64,000 bases of DNA, taken from Punctularia strigosozonata HHB-11173 SS5. Taxonomy: Eukaryota > Basidiomycota > Agaricomycetes > Corticiales > Punctulariaceae. The DNA lies in NCBI RefSeq assembly GCF_000264995.1, contig NW_006767436.1:1824800-1888799 (forward strand), in the 5' to 3' direction. The notes under the pieces were generated by a model. It was not told the DNA's origin and ran no database searches. It saw nothing but the letters and a program-made list of their open reading frames with translations. The position numbers and the translations under genes are program-made. Shown one piece after another: positions 1-11,898 of this stretch (positions within the stretch are counted from its first letter, which is position 1; the number at the start of each line of letters is the position of its first letter).

Positions 1-406
1 CCTGGAAAATCCGACAACAGTGCAGTTTGATCATCGCGTGCTTGTGCGTCCGGTCACTAGCTTTTGAGGATGATCAGTAACGACTCTTTAGGCTATGACG
101 ACCTATGTATGCACTGGTATTCTGTTCGCCACGACACGCAGTCCGTCGTTGCGTAAAGCCTTACCGCCGGCTACTCGGCGAATGGCATCCGTTGCGTTTG
201 GCATGGCGAACATTCAGGTCCTGCTTGGCATCTCTACGTTGCTCTACTTGGTCCCCGTCCCGCTGGCCGCAGCCCATCAAGCGGGCAGTGTTGCCTTGTT
301 GACGACAGTAGTGCATACACTCCTGACGCTGAGAAAGCCTGGACGTTCGGCCCATTTTTGGAGACAAGTCTGGGAGAAGGGACAAGCAGGGTCCAAAGCT
401 CGCTAA
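1..406 (+). CDS. COX15: COX15 heme A synthase, 3' end only
   Basis: C-terminal part of heme A synthase, the inner mitochondrial membrane enzyme that converts heme O to heme A for cytochrome oxidase. The upstream part lies outside the window. Exons are <1..43 and 92..406, separated by a 48-nt intron (GTGCGT...TTAG). The spliced reading passes through a PTTVQFDHRVLAMTTY-type segment, whose His belongs to the conserved heme-ligand region, then an LGI-TLL-VPVPLAAAHQ segment typical of the last transmembrane helices with the second conserved His, and ends with a short basic tail. The family match is from memory of Cox15 sequences. The gene is convergent with the next gene on the minus strand. Confidence 0.85.
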
Positions 407-882
407 TGCCTTCTTCGCACATGTATCTCTTTTCGTCTCGTAATGACCACCTCTCACTATCCAGGCAGCTATCCTCATCGCAACTTTCGGGCCGCATTTG
501 CCTCCCTTAATCTCGGATCATCAGTGCCCTTTCCGACTACTTTTCCACTCCACATCCTTCTTCGTGGTTGGCACGCAAGTGAATGTGTCTGCGTCTGACA
601 ATCTTCTCCGACGAGCGGGTCGTGACGGGTGCAATACGGCTCGTAACGCACGGCAGCAAGTCATCGAATCTCAACACAGATGTATATACCAACGAGAGGT
701 TCTTGGGTATGCGCATAGTCGTATGATAGCAGTGCGTTACATGAGTGACAAAATACAGTCTGCTGCTGGCTGCGCTACAGTCCAGAGCGACACGAAGTGA
801 AACATTATTGGAAGCATAAAATTAGCACGATGAAAGCCGTATTCATAACCATGCTTTACCAGGAGAGTCCGCGGATGCTTGG
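407..882. other. intergenic, convergent 3' ends
   Basis: Gap between two convergent genes. Short open frames here have no recognisable content and no splice-supported extension. I see only probable 3' UTR sequence. Confidence 0.5.
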
Positions 883-3442
883 TCAGGACGCCAAGCTCCT
901 CCACATGCCGGAATCAGGTATCTTGCTGCGAGCTTCAAGAATTCTCAAAGCACGCTGGCGGCTCCTCTCGCCCACATACGTCCCGACGACAGTCGAACTA
1001 TCGTCTTCATAATCATCGTCATCCTCTGCGGCGAAGTCCAGGGCGCCTGGGTCGGTCTCGCGTAGACGATCCCGCTCTGCGTATGATGCCTTACGCAGTG
1101 CAGCCGAGGACGCTAAACCCTTCGAGCGCAAGGCGGGAACGAGGACCCCCGGGTGATCAGACAGAGAAGTCTTCGCCTGATAATCATACGAGGCTGCCTG
1201 TCTTCCCACTGGGCCAATCGCGATCGGCAAGGACTTGGATAAGCCCTCGTCCCTATGTACATTCCATTCTGCTTGCATGATGGTACAATCAGTATGACAA
1301 TTATTTTGAGCAGAACATACCCTCACCGTCCTGTTCGTCCAAGCTAGTATCCTCTTCCGTTTCGTCTTCATCCTGCAGACTGACGTCCGTATCCTCCTGT
1401 TCATCCACTTCTGCTATCATACTGGCGTCAGGATACCTAGCGGCTCCCCCGCGACGTCTAACGAAAGTCTGCCAGGCAAGTCCGTCGCGTTTCCATGCTG
1501 AACGATGGCTAGGTATATCGGCGGCAACTAGCCGACGAATCTCTGCCTCTCGAGGATCTAGGGGAGATTCTATGCTGTCATCACGAGAAATAGTTGTGCC
1601 AGTTGCCTGCTCCTTCGGGCTCACATCTATGCTTGATGCTGACGCGGAACGATTCTCCGAATACAGCGGCCCGGCACGGAGGCGGTCCAAAGAGGCCGGA
1701 GCAGGGAGAGAGGACGGTCGCAACGCCGATAATGATTGTGGTAATCCAAGCGCGTCTGATTGCGACCTTCTGAGTAGTTTTCTCTTCCTATGAGCTCGCG
1801 GCGAGTCGACCAGGGGTAAAGCGTCCTTGTCCACCTCCGATAAAGACGATGCAGTGTCAACGAGTCCTATACTTTCCTTGTCGTCCTTTGCCGCACCACT
1901 CTCGTCGAGTTCAAAAATCATATCTTGATGCACTATCAGCCATGCATCAGGTAAATATCGATTTCACGAACCTCCTGCATTCTTTTCCGCGTTCGCGACT
2001 TCCTCTGCCCTCTGTTCTGCCTCAACTTCCCGTGTAATGGTGACGACAGTGGGTTTCACATCGAAAGTCACTTTACGTTTCCCCTTAACGTCTTTACTCC
2101 TGTCTGCTGACGTTGCGCGGGTCTTGCTCCTACTTCGTGTGCGGGTTCGTCCACGCTCCCGAGGTTCGTCTGGCGAGTTAACTCGATGCGAAATGGTATT
2201 GTTTTCCAGAATTCCGCTGGACTGCTGTTCTTCCGCTTCCGCACGACCTCGTCGTTGCTCTTCGATTTCACTCTCGAGGTTGAGAACGTACTTAAAACTA
2301 GTAGCCATGTCCACCTTCTGGTCCATGTTCCGCCGCAGCACATCACGTAACACAGGCGTATCTTCTTCCGGGCGTTTAACTCCAATCGGGACGGACCTAG
2401 ACAGTCCGGGCCAAGCCGGTCGGCCGTTGCCATCCATGGGTAATGGGGATTCTAGCAAAGGAGTGGAACCGGAACTGCTCTTCTCTTCCTTATATGCGGG
2501 ATGATGGAAGGTCGATGTTGACAGCGTAGCCGACAGGGCAGACTTTCGAGGCGCGTTGGAAGACGATAGGGCATGTTTTGCTGGCGCTGGCGTTGGGTTG
2601 AAGTCCCGTATGGATACGGGCGCGGCATCAGGTACTGTGGCATCGGGTGTGCGTGGCCAAGGAGATACACCACTATCCGTTCGCCTCCTGAACAGCGACT
2701 TCTCCGGCCGCTGTTGCTGCATGTCGCTTGCATTGCGGCGGAAAGCGCGCCAGAGCATCTCAACTTGCCGTTTTAAATCCGCTTCCATTTCGAGTACCTG
2801 ATCAACCTTCCTACGCACGACCTCGGCCAATTCTTCCTCGGCTTCAGAGCGCAGCGCCTCCGAACGTGCAGCTGCAAGCTCAGCAAAGTGAGCAAAGACT
2901 GGATGAGCGGGAGTGAAGGGAGGAGGTGGTAGGAGCGGCGGAAGATGTGGAAGATGCTTGACTTCGACGGAAGGGGTGGGGAGGGGGGGCGAGAGTTGCT
3001 CGTATGAAGGGACGGGTGAGCCAGGAGTGAGCGCATCTCGAGGCAGAACCACGGCGTAAATTGAGGAATAGGCAGACGAGCGCTCAAGATCACGGATGTC
3101 TTCCCCATTCTAAACAGAACATAATGAGAACAGCATACGCAACAATGGGAGCTGTCACACACCAAACATGACCTGCAGACCTCAACCCATCCCGTACTAC
3201 TCTTCAGTACATCTTGCTCTACCCAATCATCGGTAGGTAACAGAGGGCCCTCTACCGCAGCGACGTCAATTGGTACGTCTTGAAGGACCCTATATGCGAT
3301 GATCTTGCAGATGAGGCAGGTCACCGAAACGAGCCGGGTTGAGTCGGATGCAGACCGCTGCGGTGCGCTGGGTCTCGAGCGGGTCCTCACCGTCACCTGG
3401 GTATGTTTCTACTCGACTTTAGCATACTGTACATACAGTCAT
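883..3442 (-). CDS. conserved protein of unknown function with N-terminal CxxC pairs
   Basis: Model: complement(883..1268, 1321..1932, 1972..3109, 3163..3396, 3437..3442), about 791 residues. The two-codon first exon (ATG ACT) is the weakest part, and its 40-nt intron is inferred only from GTATGT...CCAG. Near the N-terminus CLICK and, about 50 residues later, CRSCL form two CxxC pairs that could bind a zinc ion. Between them runs an EGPLLPTDDWVEQDVL stretch that I recall from uncharacterised Agaricomycete proteins. The rest is proline/serine-rich with a predicted coiled coil (ARSEALRSEAEEELAE region), an RS-rich basic patch and an acidic segment. No enzymatic motif is visible. One intron is only 39 nt (1933..1971). 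Function unknown. Confidence 0.7.
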
Positions 3443-3918
3443 GTAGATGAACGAACCACCGCGATGCCTTGTTCCCCCACATAAAGCGCCCAGTAATTTG
3501 GATCCTCGCGCAATGGTGAGGCCCCTGGAGGGCTGCTTGATTGTATTCTGATGTTCAGACATTTACATGCGTATTCTGCTGTGGCCATGACGGCTCAACG
3601 GGTTCTATAGGGGACCTTGACCAGGTGAAGGTAGCAAAGAGCCTCGGAAGACCTGGCAGGTAGTTGATGCTATATAGATATGAGCAGAGCAAAAGGCGAA
3701 GTGGCGTCGGTCTTCAAGTTATCATATAAGTCGTGCGCCACTCCGACTCATGCGAATGAGCCCGAACCTTATTGCTCTGAACATGTACTCATGCTACTTG
3801 TACAATGGCTGTTTTGCAGCGGGGATATACATAGATGAATGGCTCAGTTGTTCCGTCATCGACCACTCCCGTGAGCGAGGACCATTGGCCTGTCAGTCTG
3901 AAGCACGTAACGCCATGC
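3443..3918. other. intergenic region
   Basis: Promoter side of the gene to the left and 3' flank of the CLPTM1-like gene to the right. Nothing further recognised. Confidence 0.5.
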
Positions 3919-6591
3919 TCATCGCGTCTTCTTTGATTCAGCAGCCCTTTCTGACCCCATCCCCTCTGCGGCCGCTGATTCGTTCTCCATGATCTGCCCA
4001 TATTCATTGACCCGCTTCGGGTCTATCCTATATATCCAGCGCTGGCGATTCAACTCAGTCAACACGTGAGGAGCCGAACGAACAACGCCGCGGGAATACC
4101 TGATACAGGAAGATGAGGAATACCACATCGTCACGGAAACATGCTAGTCGGTGAAGGATCGGCATCTTGATACAGAAACTAGACATATTTTCAGCTCCAA
4201 CGGATTTGGATGCAGAATGCTCCGAGGACGTACGCAAAGAGGTCATCCACAACGGTAGATAAGGTCTTGTATATCATCGCTTTCATGGGCATATGTGCAA
4301 CGCTCTGTTAATGTCTATCAGTTCCTAGACCTTTCCGCGATAATTGAAATTGACCTTGAGCTTGTAGTTGATGATGAGTTGCGGGACGAGCTGCGCAAAT
4401 CCGAACATGTATACGAACGAGGTAAGGGTCGAGATCACGAAGCTGTACCAGCCCCGATGCGACTCATACAGGAGCGAATAAATGCTGTAACCAGCTAGCA
4501 AGGGAATTGTCACATATGACACATAGCGGAATGCCAGTTGATCATATCTTTCGAGCGACCGTTTAGGCGAATCTTGGCAAATATGAGTAGTAATGCTTAC
4601 TCCTGGGTCTTCTTCTCGTCATCGCTCAACGCGTGTTTGTCCTTGATGTCCACTCTATAAGGCAACGTGGACCCGGCAGGTGATGGCACGATTTGTATGT
4701 CCACAGCTTTAGTGATCTACAGGGTTGAAGATCGTCATTCGGTTTACGATGACCTTGAGGGTGACACACATACCTTCCAAGCTTCTATCAGGACACCCAT
4801 GCCAGAGCTCATGATTATCATCCAGCTTGTGTCCTTGTTGTTGTCCAATAGGTAAAGCAGAATCACGATCTGTACGAACACGTTGGTGACGATCTATGCA
4901 TGACATGCATCGAGTTAGCTGCGTTCGGACACGAATAATTATCGCAATTTACCGTCCGAACCGAAACTCCGACAAGCTCCTTTTTATTACGCCAATGAGA
5001 CACGTCGTTCTTGAACGCGAGCATTTCGAAGCTGTAGAACATCAGTCCCGAACGTGATAAACTTAGATTTGACCTACACCATATGTAGGACACTAACTAT
5101 CCCCGTTAAAGCCAAGAAGTAAGGATTTGTCTCTGTCAACATCCTCTTTATCTGCACCAATGATTCAGTACATGCATCCCTTAATTTGGTAAGGGATGGG
5201 AACCTCGTCAAGTTCAGCTCCGCTGCCTTGTTTCTTGGCAGCCTCTGCAAATCCCACAGACAGACTTGCGAACATCTGGAATTTGAGGTACGACATCGGT
5301 TGGAAGACGATCTGCAGAGGAAGAGTTGGTGTAGTAGTATTAATCTCGATGTACTGCTCGCGCAGGTGCCAGAAGTCGTTGGGGTACACGATGGGTTTGT
5401 AATATCCAATTGTTCCAGTCTGATCTCGTGCTTCCGGAACAAGGTGAACATCTGTAGCGGGCATCAGAGGATATTTACGGTTGTGAAAGAGATAGCACAT
5501 TGTACAAACGTTCGGCGATAGGTGGCGGCAGCTGCGAGTAGGGCAGGACCGGACTCTGGGATATCAGAGCCAATGTCAAGTTCTAGGCCGCTTGATTGAG
5601 AAACATTCCAACGAATGGGATAGATAGAACATACGGGGTGCCAATGAGAAACTATGACGTCGTCTTCGGGCTGAAATGGCTGTCAGAGGATAACAGAAAG
5701 ATTTCGATGAGCGTACCTCCGAGTCTTCGTCTACCTCATCGGAAGCACCCAACAATTTCTTCTGTTTACGCACTTTCATCTTCGGAAGGTATGGAGTTAA
5801 GACTGTACAGAGGCTGTAATTCAGTATGGCATCCGCTACTGACTGTTCGGAGCCTCACGTTTACGGATATGATGCACTGATGAAGGTTCGAAGTTGGGAC
5901 TCGACGGGTCAGGACTTGCGGCTTCTTTAACAAGAAAGACATCTGCCCATAGAGATCCATTGTGCTGAACAACCTACCCCCAGCTCCTCACAATCATGCA
6001 CGATTGAATTTCGGGAGTTGTCACTTACCTGCGGAAGTTTGACCTCATACTCCGCAAATCGGGTCTCCGACCAGTTTCCAAAGGTGATATTTTCCCAAAC
6101 GAACGAGGGAAGATCGGCATCTGGATTTCCGCGATATCCGGAAGTCCATTTCTTGGAGAATACGTCGCCTAGCGGCGAGGTCGAGAGATGCACATGCATG
6201 GCTAGTCGCGAACCGAGCGGCCAAGACGGATGCAGATGTGCATGTATCGGTGGTCCATTGAAAGGGTTGAGCTGCCCAGGGGTGGAAACGGGAACACTTG
6301 AATCAGTGGTCGGTAGTGGAGTTGTCGCTGGAGGCTTTTGTCCACCCCCGAAGAACTTAGAGACTAGAATGTTCATGTGAGACACTTCATATTCGCTAGA
6401 GTGATGCAGAGGGACTTACTTATCTGAGTCAATAGCCATGCAAACAGAATTTGCTATGCAGGACGTTGAGCTAGAATTATTTCAACCGGAGGCCTGCACT
6501 GTACCTGAATAATGCTGAACACTCTACTGCCCGTTGACTCATTGGATCTCTGTTGCGCAGGTGCAGCCGACGCAGGAGAAGCCTCAGGCAT
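3919..6591 (-). CDS. CLPTM1 family multipass membrane protein, 16 exons
   Basis: Spliced model: complement(3919..4041, 4100..4178, 4234..4304, 4355..4547, 4601..4716, 4774..4893, 4953..5031, 5078..5151, 5204..5451, 5510..5582, 5635..5679, 5717..5802, 5859..5964, 6029..6363, 6420..6453, 6505..6591), 622 residues, all phases consistent. Family hallmarks appear in order: an N-terminal hydrophobic segment, a DDVIVSHWHPNLT motif, GYYKPIVYPNDFW, ETNPYFLALTGIVSVLHMV, AFKNDVSHWRNKKEL, TNVFVQIVILLYLLDN, GWYSFVISTLTSFVYMFGF, PQLIINYKLKSVAHMP, DDLFAFCIKMP and YQRWIYRIDPKRVNEYG. CLPTM1/CLPTM1L proteins sit in the ER or plasma membrane; CLPTM1L has been described as a GlcN-PI scramblase and CLPTM1 as an ER retention factor for GABA-A receptors, so a lipid or membrane-protein handling role is inferred. 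Introns are 37-64 nt; the 37-nt one (5680..5716) is the shortest in the window. Divergent from the NDUFAF3 gene. Confidence 0.9.
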
Positions 6592-6991
6592 CGTGTCGTG
6601 AGGCTAGGAAAGTGGGCCAGCGGAAGGATACTGAGCAACGGCTGCAACGCGCGTGCCGGATGACGCCTGTTTTGCACAGCCATTTCGGATCGCGCTCGAA
6701 GGCCAGGATTCAATTCAAACGTATGTTACTACTGGAAAGATTGGCGGGTGCCCCGCCAGTCCACCTTCGCTTGCATGTAAATTGGCCCATTTGCGATGCA
6801 GCAGTATATTATCCGTGATGATAAGTGCATAATTGTCACATGGCAGTAGCTAGTAAAGGCAGTGAATCCGCGATGCACAAAATGCTTACTAATTTCCGGG
6901 TTGAGAGGTACCTGAGCAAGCTCAGGTAACATACCTACACTGTCAAACAGGACTCAAGCTGGGCTGAAGCGAATCTCCGAGGCTGGGCTCG
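6592..6991. promoter_or_regulatory. shared divergent promoter region (CLPTM1-like / NDUFAF3-like)
   Basis: A 400-bp gap between two divergently transcribed genes, so it must hold both promoters. No clear TATA box or named factor site stands out. Confidence 0.45.
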
Positions 6992-7688
6992 ATGATCGTA
7001 CGAAACTTGCTTCGGATATGCCGCCAGACGGAGGCTTGTGCTACACTTCTGCGCCGCGGTCAGCAATGTCGCGCGCTCCATTCAACCCATCCTGTCCGCC
7101 AACCTGGTCTCGAGAACATTTTGTCTGGCGGACCTGCTCCTGCGGTACAGGTTAGGACCATGACCTCTAATGGTATACAACTTCAAGATGGCCTGGTGAT
7201 CCCCGGACCGTGCGTTTTTTTGGAGGGCAAGGTCTTGCTATGGGATATCCCCCAAGACTTGACAAAATGGACGAGGGAACGGTTCGAAGTGTTTGACATA
7301 GTTGTTCCTAAACCTGGTGAGAAAGTCTGCACGGCATGTAGCAGAAACGACACAGATTGACCTCTTGCAACGCTCCATTTTGCAGAGATTCTTCTGATAG
7401 GCACAGGGAAAACCGTGGCCATGCCTCCTCCCGCTATTCGACAATACCTTAATGAGATTGGAATTCAAATCGATGTAATGGATACAGTGAGCGATCGTTT
7501 TTGTATCTCGTACGGTTTGATCTGTGACCGTGCATAGTGGAATGCATGCTCGACGTACAATCTTCTAGGTATGATACATGGGCACGCCACGATCTTGCGG
7601 CCGTCTCATCAACTTCACCATAGCTGAGGAAGGCAGACGTGTAGCTGCAGCACTACTACCCAACTTCCCATACAACTGGAAGCAATGA
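6992..7688 (+). CDS. NDUFAF3-type complex I assembly factor (Mth938/DUF498 fold)
   Basis: Exons 6992..7316, 7386..7486, 7538..7568, 7624..7688; 173 residues. The N-terminus is rich in Arg and lacks acidic residues for about 35 residues (MIVRNLLRICRQ...), as in a mitochondrial presequence. Then come the family segments: IQLQDGLVIPGPCVFLEGKVLLWDIP, EILLIGTGKTV, PPAIRQYLNEIGIQIDVMDTWNACSTYNLL and EGRRVAAALLP. The family assists early assembly of mitochondrial respiratory complex I, which this fungus would need since most filamentous basidiomycetes keep complex I. The third exon is only 31 nt. Start chosen as the first ATG of the presequence-like region. Confidence 0.85.
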
Positions 7689-8050
7689 TCTTCAGGTCAA
7701 ACTCGCGAAAAGTGCGTCCTCCCTACTGCCCACCTGTACCACTCCTATTTTCTGTGCTGATTATTGTCACCTGTTCGTTATAGTCGTGGATGGTGTATCA
7801 ATGATGTATGCCAGTGCAACCGGTATATGAAACTCACATATGCGACTGGGCACCGTTCCGCTTCGTCAAAGATCCGAAATTCCCTACTGTGCATACTGCC
7901 GAACGCCGCGGAATCCGTTGCCAAATATGTAAAATGAATGCGAAACCGCGATCACGTGCTATGGCGGACCCGCAGGAGTCATTCCTACCAAGTATATTTA
8001 CCATTGCGACAGCGGTGAATTGCAAGTCAACCTGTCTGATTGAGACAACG
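7689..8050. other. intergenic region
   Basis: Gap between two same-strand genes. A 126-codon open frame begins at 7808, but it shows no family motif and runs out of frame with the gene that follows. No promoter element identified. Confidence 0.4.
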
Positions 8051-8814
8051 ATGTCGGTTCCTCCGCTCAAGGGTGATGGCCAGGGCAATTATCGCATAAG
8101 TATAGTTGGCAACAGTGGTATGCCTCGAGTTTCTGTTGTTATAGGTGCCGCTTTGACAATCAAGATGCAGGTGTGGGCAAGGTAGCGAGGCATTTCACTT
8201 GTTATAGTGTGCGCTGAGAACGGAGAGAAACCACCTAGTCAACGCTAGGAAAACAGCTCGCTGCAGTACTTCGCGTCCCTTTCGTACCGTTGGATAGGTT
8301 GTTTTGGTGCCCCGGATGGCAGAAGACATCGACAGTCGAGTTCCGTGCTAAAGTCGTCGACGCTTTGGGTCAAAGCCCCGGTTGGGTAGTCGACGGTAAC
8401 TATACCAAACGTATTGGACCCATGATAGCCGACAGTGCGACGGACATTATTTGTAAGTTTCGACATTACATACCCCGCGTCGACATATCATGACGTGGCT
8501 GGCGTGTGGTAGGGCTGGATCCTCCCTTCCTCTTGTATTTTCCGCGGCTTTGCTGGCGGACCTTCCTGCGGCTATGTGGATTATGCGAGGATTGTAGCCC
8601 GGGCTGCGAAGAGTCTTTCCGTGGGATTTTCTCGCGCGAGAGCATTGTTTGGTGGTGCATCACGAATCATAACGCAGCTAGGAAACACGAGGGGGAACGG
8701 CTTCGCACAGAAGGGATCCATGTAGGCGGTAAAATGAGGAGGATAGGTGGATGGGGCGACGAGTTGGTTACCTGGCAAACGGAGGTGGACCGATTGTGTA
8801 TGGTTCAAAGATAG
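8051..8814 (+). CDS. P-loop nucleotide kinase-like protein (FlaR/topology-modulation type)
   Basis: Exons 8051..8117, 8171..8181, 8239..8452, 8513..8814; 197 residues. The Walker A motif GNSGVGKS is assembled from three exons: exon 1 gives GNS plus the first base of a Gly codon, the 11-nt exon 2 gives the rest of GVGK, and exon 3 starts with Ser. Downstream are PLDRLFWCPGWQKT, GWVVDGNYTKRIG and a TDIIWLDPP Walker-B-like strand, then LLYFPRLCWRTFLR, SRESIVWW and GGKMRRIGGWGDELVTW. This matches adenylate-kinase-like proteins labelled topology modulation protein/FlaR in bacteria and fungi; substrate unknown. Short cysteine-rich insert (CGLCEDCSPGCEE). Convergent with the GST gene, 80 bp apart. 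Confidence 0.8.
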
Positions 8815-8894
8815 CTGCGACGGACGTGACCCACTAGGTTTCATCACGGTGTATAATACATGATGGATGAGTCCTTGCTAGATCTAGAGTGCGT

Positions 8895-10354
8895 TCAGAT
8901 TTTGCTCTTTACAGGGTCGACCACCTTGCTGAACACGTTCTCGTTCACTTTGACAGTGAAACCAATCCTAGGGAAATGACAACGGACAGAGCCTTCGGTA
9001 CCTTTGGTTTCGATGACAATCTCTGAACGATTCAAACCGACCAGCTTGCCGTAAGTGGCCACGTTGCGGCCTAATCGAACTTATCAACTGAAAGGTTCCC
9101 ATATTTTATTCGCTGGTCGCACCTGTATCCTCGGGTGCGATTGCAACATGCATCCCAGCCGTAACCTGTAGCCTTTGCGCTTCAACGGCATCAAATGTTA
9201 AAGCGTGCACGGTCCCCGACGTGGCAGTGATGAGCTGCGCAGCTTCCTGACCGGTAGCCTTGGTGACGGCACCCTTGCCAGCCTTCTTGGACTGTGCTAG
9301 GAACATCGAAACGCGAGATAGCCACTGAGATGTGAGATGTGAGCGGGCTGATGTAAGAATGTTTGTTCCGAAAAGCATACCGCTGTGGCCAAAGGAAATC
9401 TGTGCGCGTCAAGCAGATTCGATTTTTTGACTGCAGGGAATGGAGCGATCCAGTTATAGATGAAATGAATTGATATGTCAGCCACGCTCGGAGAGTCGGT
9501 GCTCAATAGCCATTCGCGGCCATCGGTGAGCTGAGATTCCAGAAGGGACTACAAGGATGGCGCATGTCATGAAGATTGTATACTGCACGAAGACAGACTA
9601 TCGTACCAGATGTGACGAAAGCGTGCTGAACGCGGTAGGCCGACGAGCAGCCATGGCTTGGGGGTCAATCGGCGCTCCAAAGAACTATATAAACGCTAAT
9701 AAGCTGGAGGAATGGATGAGCGTTTGCATAATCTTATACCGAGCTCCGGTCCTTAATGAAGGCGTCCGGAAGTGCCTCCCACGGCAGGCCAGCAACCGCC
9801 AGCTGAAACAACTTTTCTCCAGCGTATGTGGTAGATATGGCTTCAAAGGTAAGCAGGCCTGGATTGGTCTTAGAGCCTTCAACGAATGTGATCAGCAACC
9901 CACAGGAATTGTGCGGTTTATCTAACCATATCACACACCTCTTATATCCGGATGCAGTGTCCCGTATCCTTGTTCAGGAGGGAATGCGCGTTCAAGAACG
10001 GAGGCGATGAGGCTTGTATCGCAATAAACATCATTGCCGATAGCAAGGACGGGGATGCGGCGGTAGGATATGCCAAGCAAAGAGGACAGTTCCGGGCGTG
10101 GGGGAGCACGCGAGACCTAGGTGAAGTTTCAGGATGTTGCGGCAGACTATAACGTACTGCCTGAGGATCCGCATACGAACGTCAACTTCGTAGTGCGGGA
10201 TGTTCTTCAGCAGCAGTAGATTGCTGATCTTGCGCGCAAAAGGGGACGCGTCATAGCTAGGAGTGGCATTCTATTGCGGCGTGGCATGCAATATGCGGAT
10301 CGCTCACCGATACAAGACGACCGAAGGTTTGGAGGGATGCAAAGTGAGCGCCAT
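8895..10354 (-). CDS. glutathione S-transferase-like protein with C-terminal extra domain (DUF7962 type)
   Basis: Model: complement(8895..9070, 9123..9324, 9381..9548, 9607..9684, 9740..9876, 9939..10116, 10181..10256, 10308..10354), 353 residues. The thioredoxin-like N-terminal half has VVLYRYDASPFARKISNLLLLKNIPHYEVDV, an SRAPPRPELSSLLGISYRRIPVLAIGNDVYCDTS segment with the conserved cis-Pro (RIPVL), and a helical half with LESQLTDGREWLLSTDSPSVADISIHF containing the N-capping Asp. After residue ~225 comes a beta-rich domain (TSGTVHALTF...YGKLVGLNRSEIVIET...HFPRIGFTV). The catalytic residue is unclear: Tyr/Asp-Ala-Ser-Pro-Phe lies where a catalytic Tyr or Ser would be. A redox or conjugation role is inferred. 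The promoter side faces the TIR element about 200 bp away. Confidence 0.85.
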
Positions 10355-10561
10355 GAACTAGTGGATATAGCAACGGTAATACGATGTGTCACTCGCAGCC
10401 TGGCATTAGTAGTAGTTACGATCCCGGCAGTCGGAAAGTACCTTACCCGAATCTCCAGCTAGAAACGTTAACCCTTGATAAATATGTTTATTATCTCCCA
10501 CGTGAACCTTCTCACTAAATAAGTATTTAGCGTCCGTCCCAGGCTATCTTCGCCATTTACG

Positions 10562-10583
10562 CCCGGTCAAAAGTCGCACGGCG
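10562..10583 (+). repeat. left terminal inverted repeat
   Basis: 22 bp, identical to the reverse complement of 11877..11898. Similarity continues imperfectly inward for another ~15 bp. Confidence 0.9.
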
Positions 10584-11876
10584 CGGAACGGCGGAGAACT
10601 GCGATGAGCAGCGTGGAGCGGTGCACGCAGATTCCGCCGCTGAGCGCTGCCTCGAGCACGCTGGCGCCGGAAAAGCGAAATAAGAAAGTGTCTACAGCGG
10701 CGCTGTGCAGCGTGGTGTGGCGCAGAGCAGCGCGAAACGGCGGCAGCCCACGTAGACGACCTCCGCCAATATGCGCCTGTTCGCGCCGCTCGATTATTCC
10801 ACCACGTATTATTATAATGCGCATATATTGCAATGTACAATATGTGCTATACGATTACCGAGCTACAAAGAGCGCACAGTGCGACAACAAAGGGTACTTA
10901 CCCACTTCGATATCGTCCCCGGAAGTGTCTGAAGCTGCGCCTTCATCGACACGACTTGTGCGGGCTGGGGTGCATCTGTACATGCGAACCGTTGTGCGAT
11001 ATCTGTGATTTACGCCTTATGGGACGCCCAGCCCGCGGAGAAAAGCCTGTGGCAAAGGCAAACGTGAGGAGGTAAGTGGAATGGAACATAATAGGCAGGT
11101 ACGCTGTGCTGGTGTTATTCCTTGCAGCATTAGTGCGATCCAGGGCAGCGAGAAGCTGTGTATATGCATATATGTGGAAAACCTGGGATGTATGAGTTTT
11201 ACGACCCGAGGGGAGTACCTGCTCGACTTGCTGACCTAGGCCCCAAGAGATGAGCACATATAAGGGACCAAAAGACATGTACTCACTATGCACTAATGTT
11301 TGTGATCTAAGGATCACGAATCCAACGCCGTGTATCTATGGGAGTTCCCTGGCTATTCGATTAATCTGCGTGAAGTAGGCTTCAGTAAATTGGTGCATAT
11401 GAGCGGCATGAACACTTCTTGGGCAAGCACAGGCACCTCGGTAAATACGACAATCTTCTCTCACATGCACCCTATAAGCCATGGGTCAATAGAGGGAAGA
11501 GCATGTTACCATGGTTACAAACCGTCACATAGAGCTGATAGTCGCCAGAAGGGGATGGATGTGGTCGAGGACAAAGAGGCGATTGGAGTTCGTCGACTCT
11601 TCCGACTCTCAGAAGAGAAAGAGAAAAAAAAACGAACACGTGATCAGGCGAGATACCTTGTCGTACCAGCGGTAGTTTGAATACTGTACAGTTGCAGAGA
11701 GGAGATTGAAAGAGTACGAGAACCGAGAAGCTCAGAGCGAGGAGACAACGGACGTTGTACCAAAGAGTAGAGGGCCGCACCTAATCGGGAACTCCGAACG
11801 CGCCCTCGCATTGCCGCGCCTTTCTGCGCCGGCGAAATAATCACATTGCCGCCCTGCGCTATCCACCGCCGACTCA

Positions 11877-11898
11877 CGCCGTGCGACTTTTGACCGGG
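11877..11898 (-). repeat. right terminal inverted repeat
   Basis: 22 bp, reverse complement of the left repeat, directly followed by the second ATTTACG copy. Confidence 0.9.

Noticed and set aside
498-800. 100-codon open frame on the plus strand
   Set aside because: No motif, no splice support, lies in convergent 3' flanks.
10604-11780. Several 80-130 codon frames inside the TIR element, considered as transposase fragments
   Set aside because: No DDE/D pattern, zinc finger or known transposase block; frames follow GC bias of the subterminal regions.
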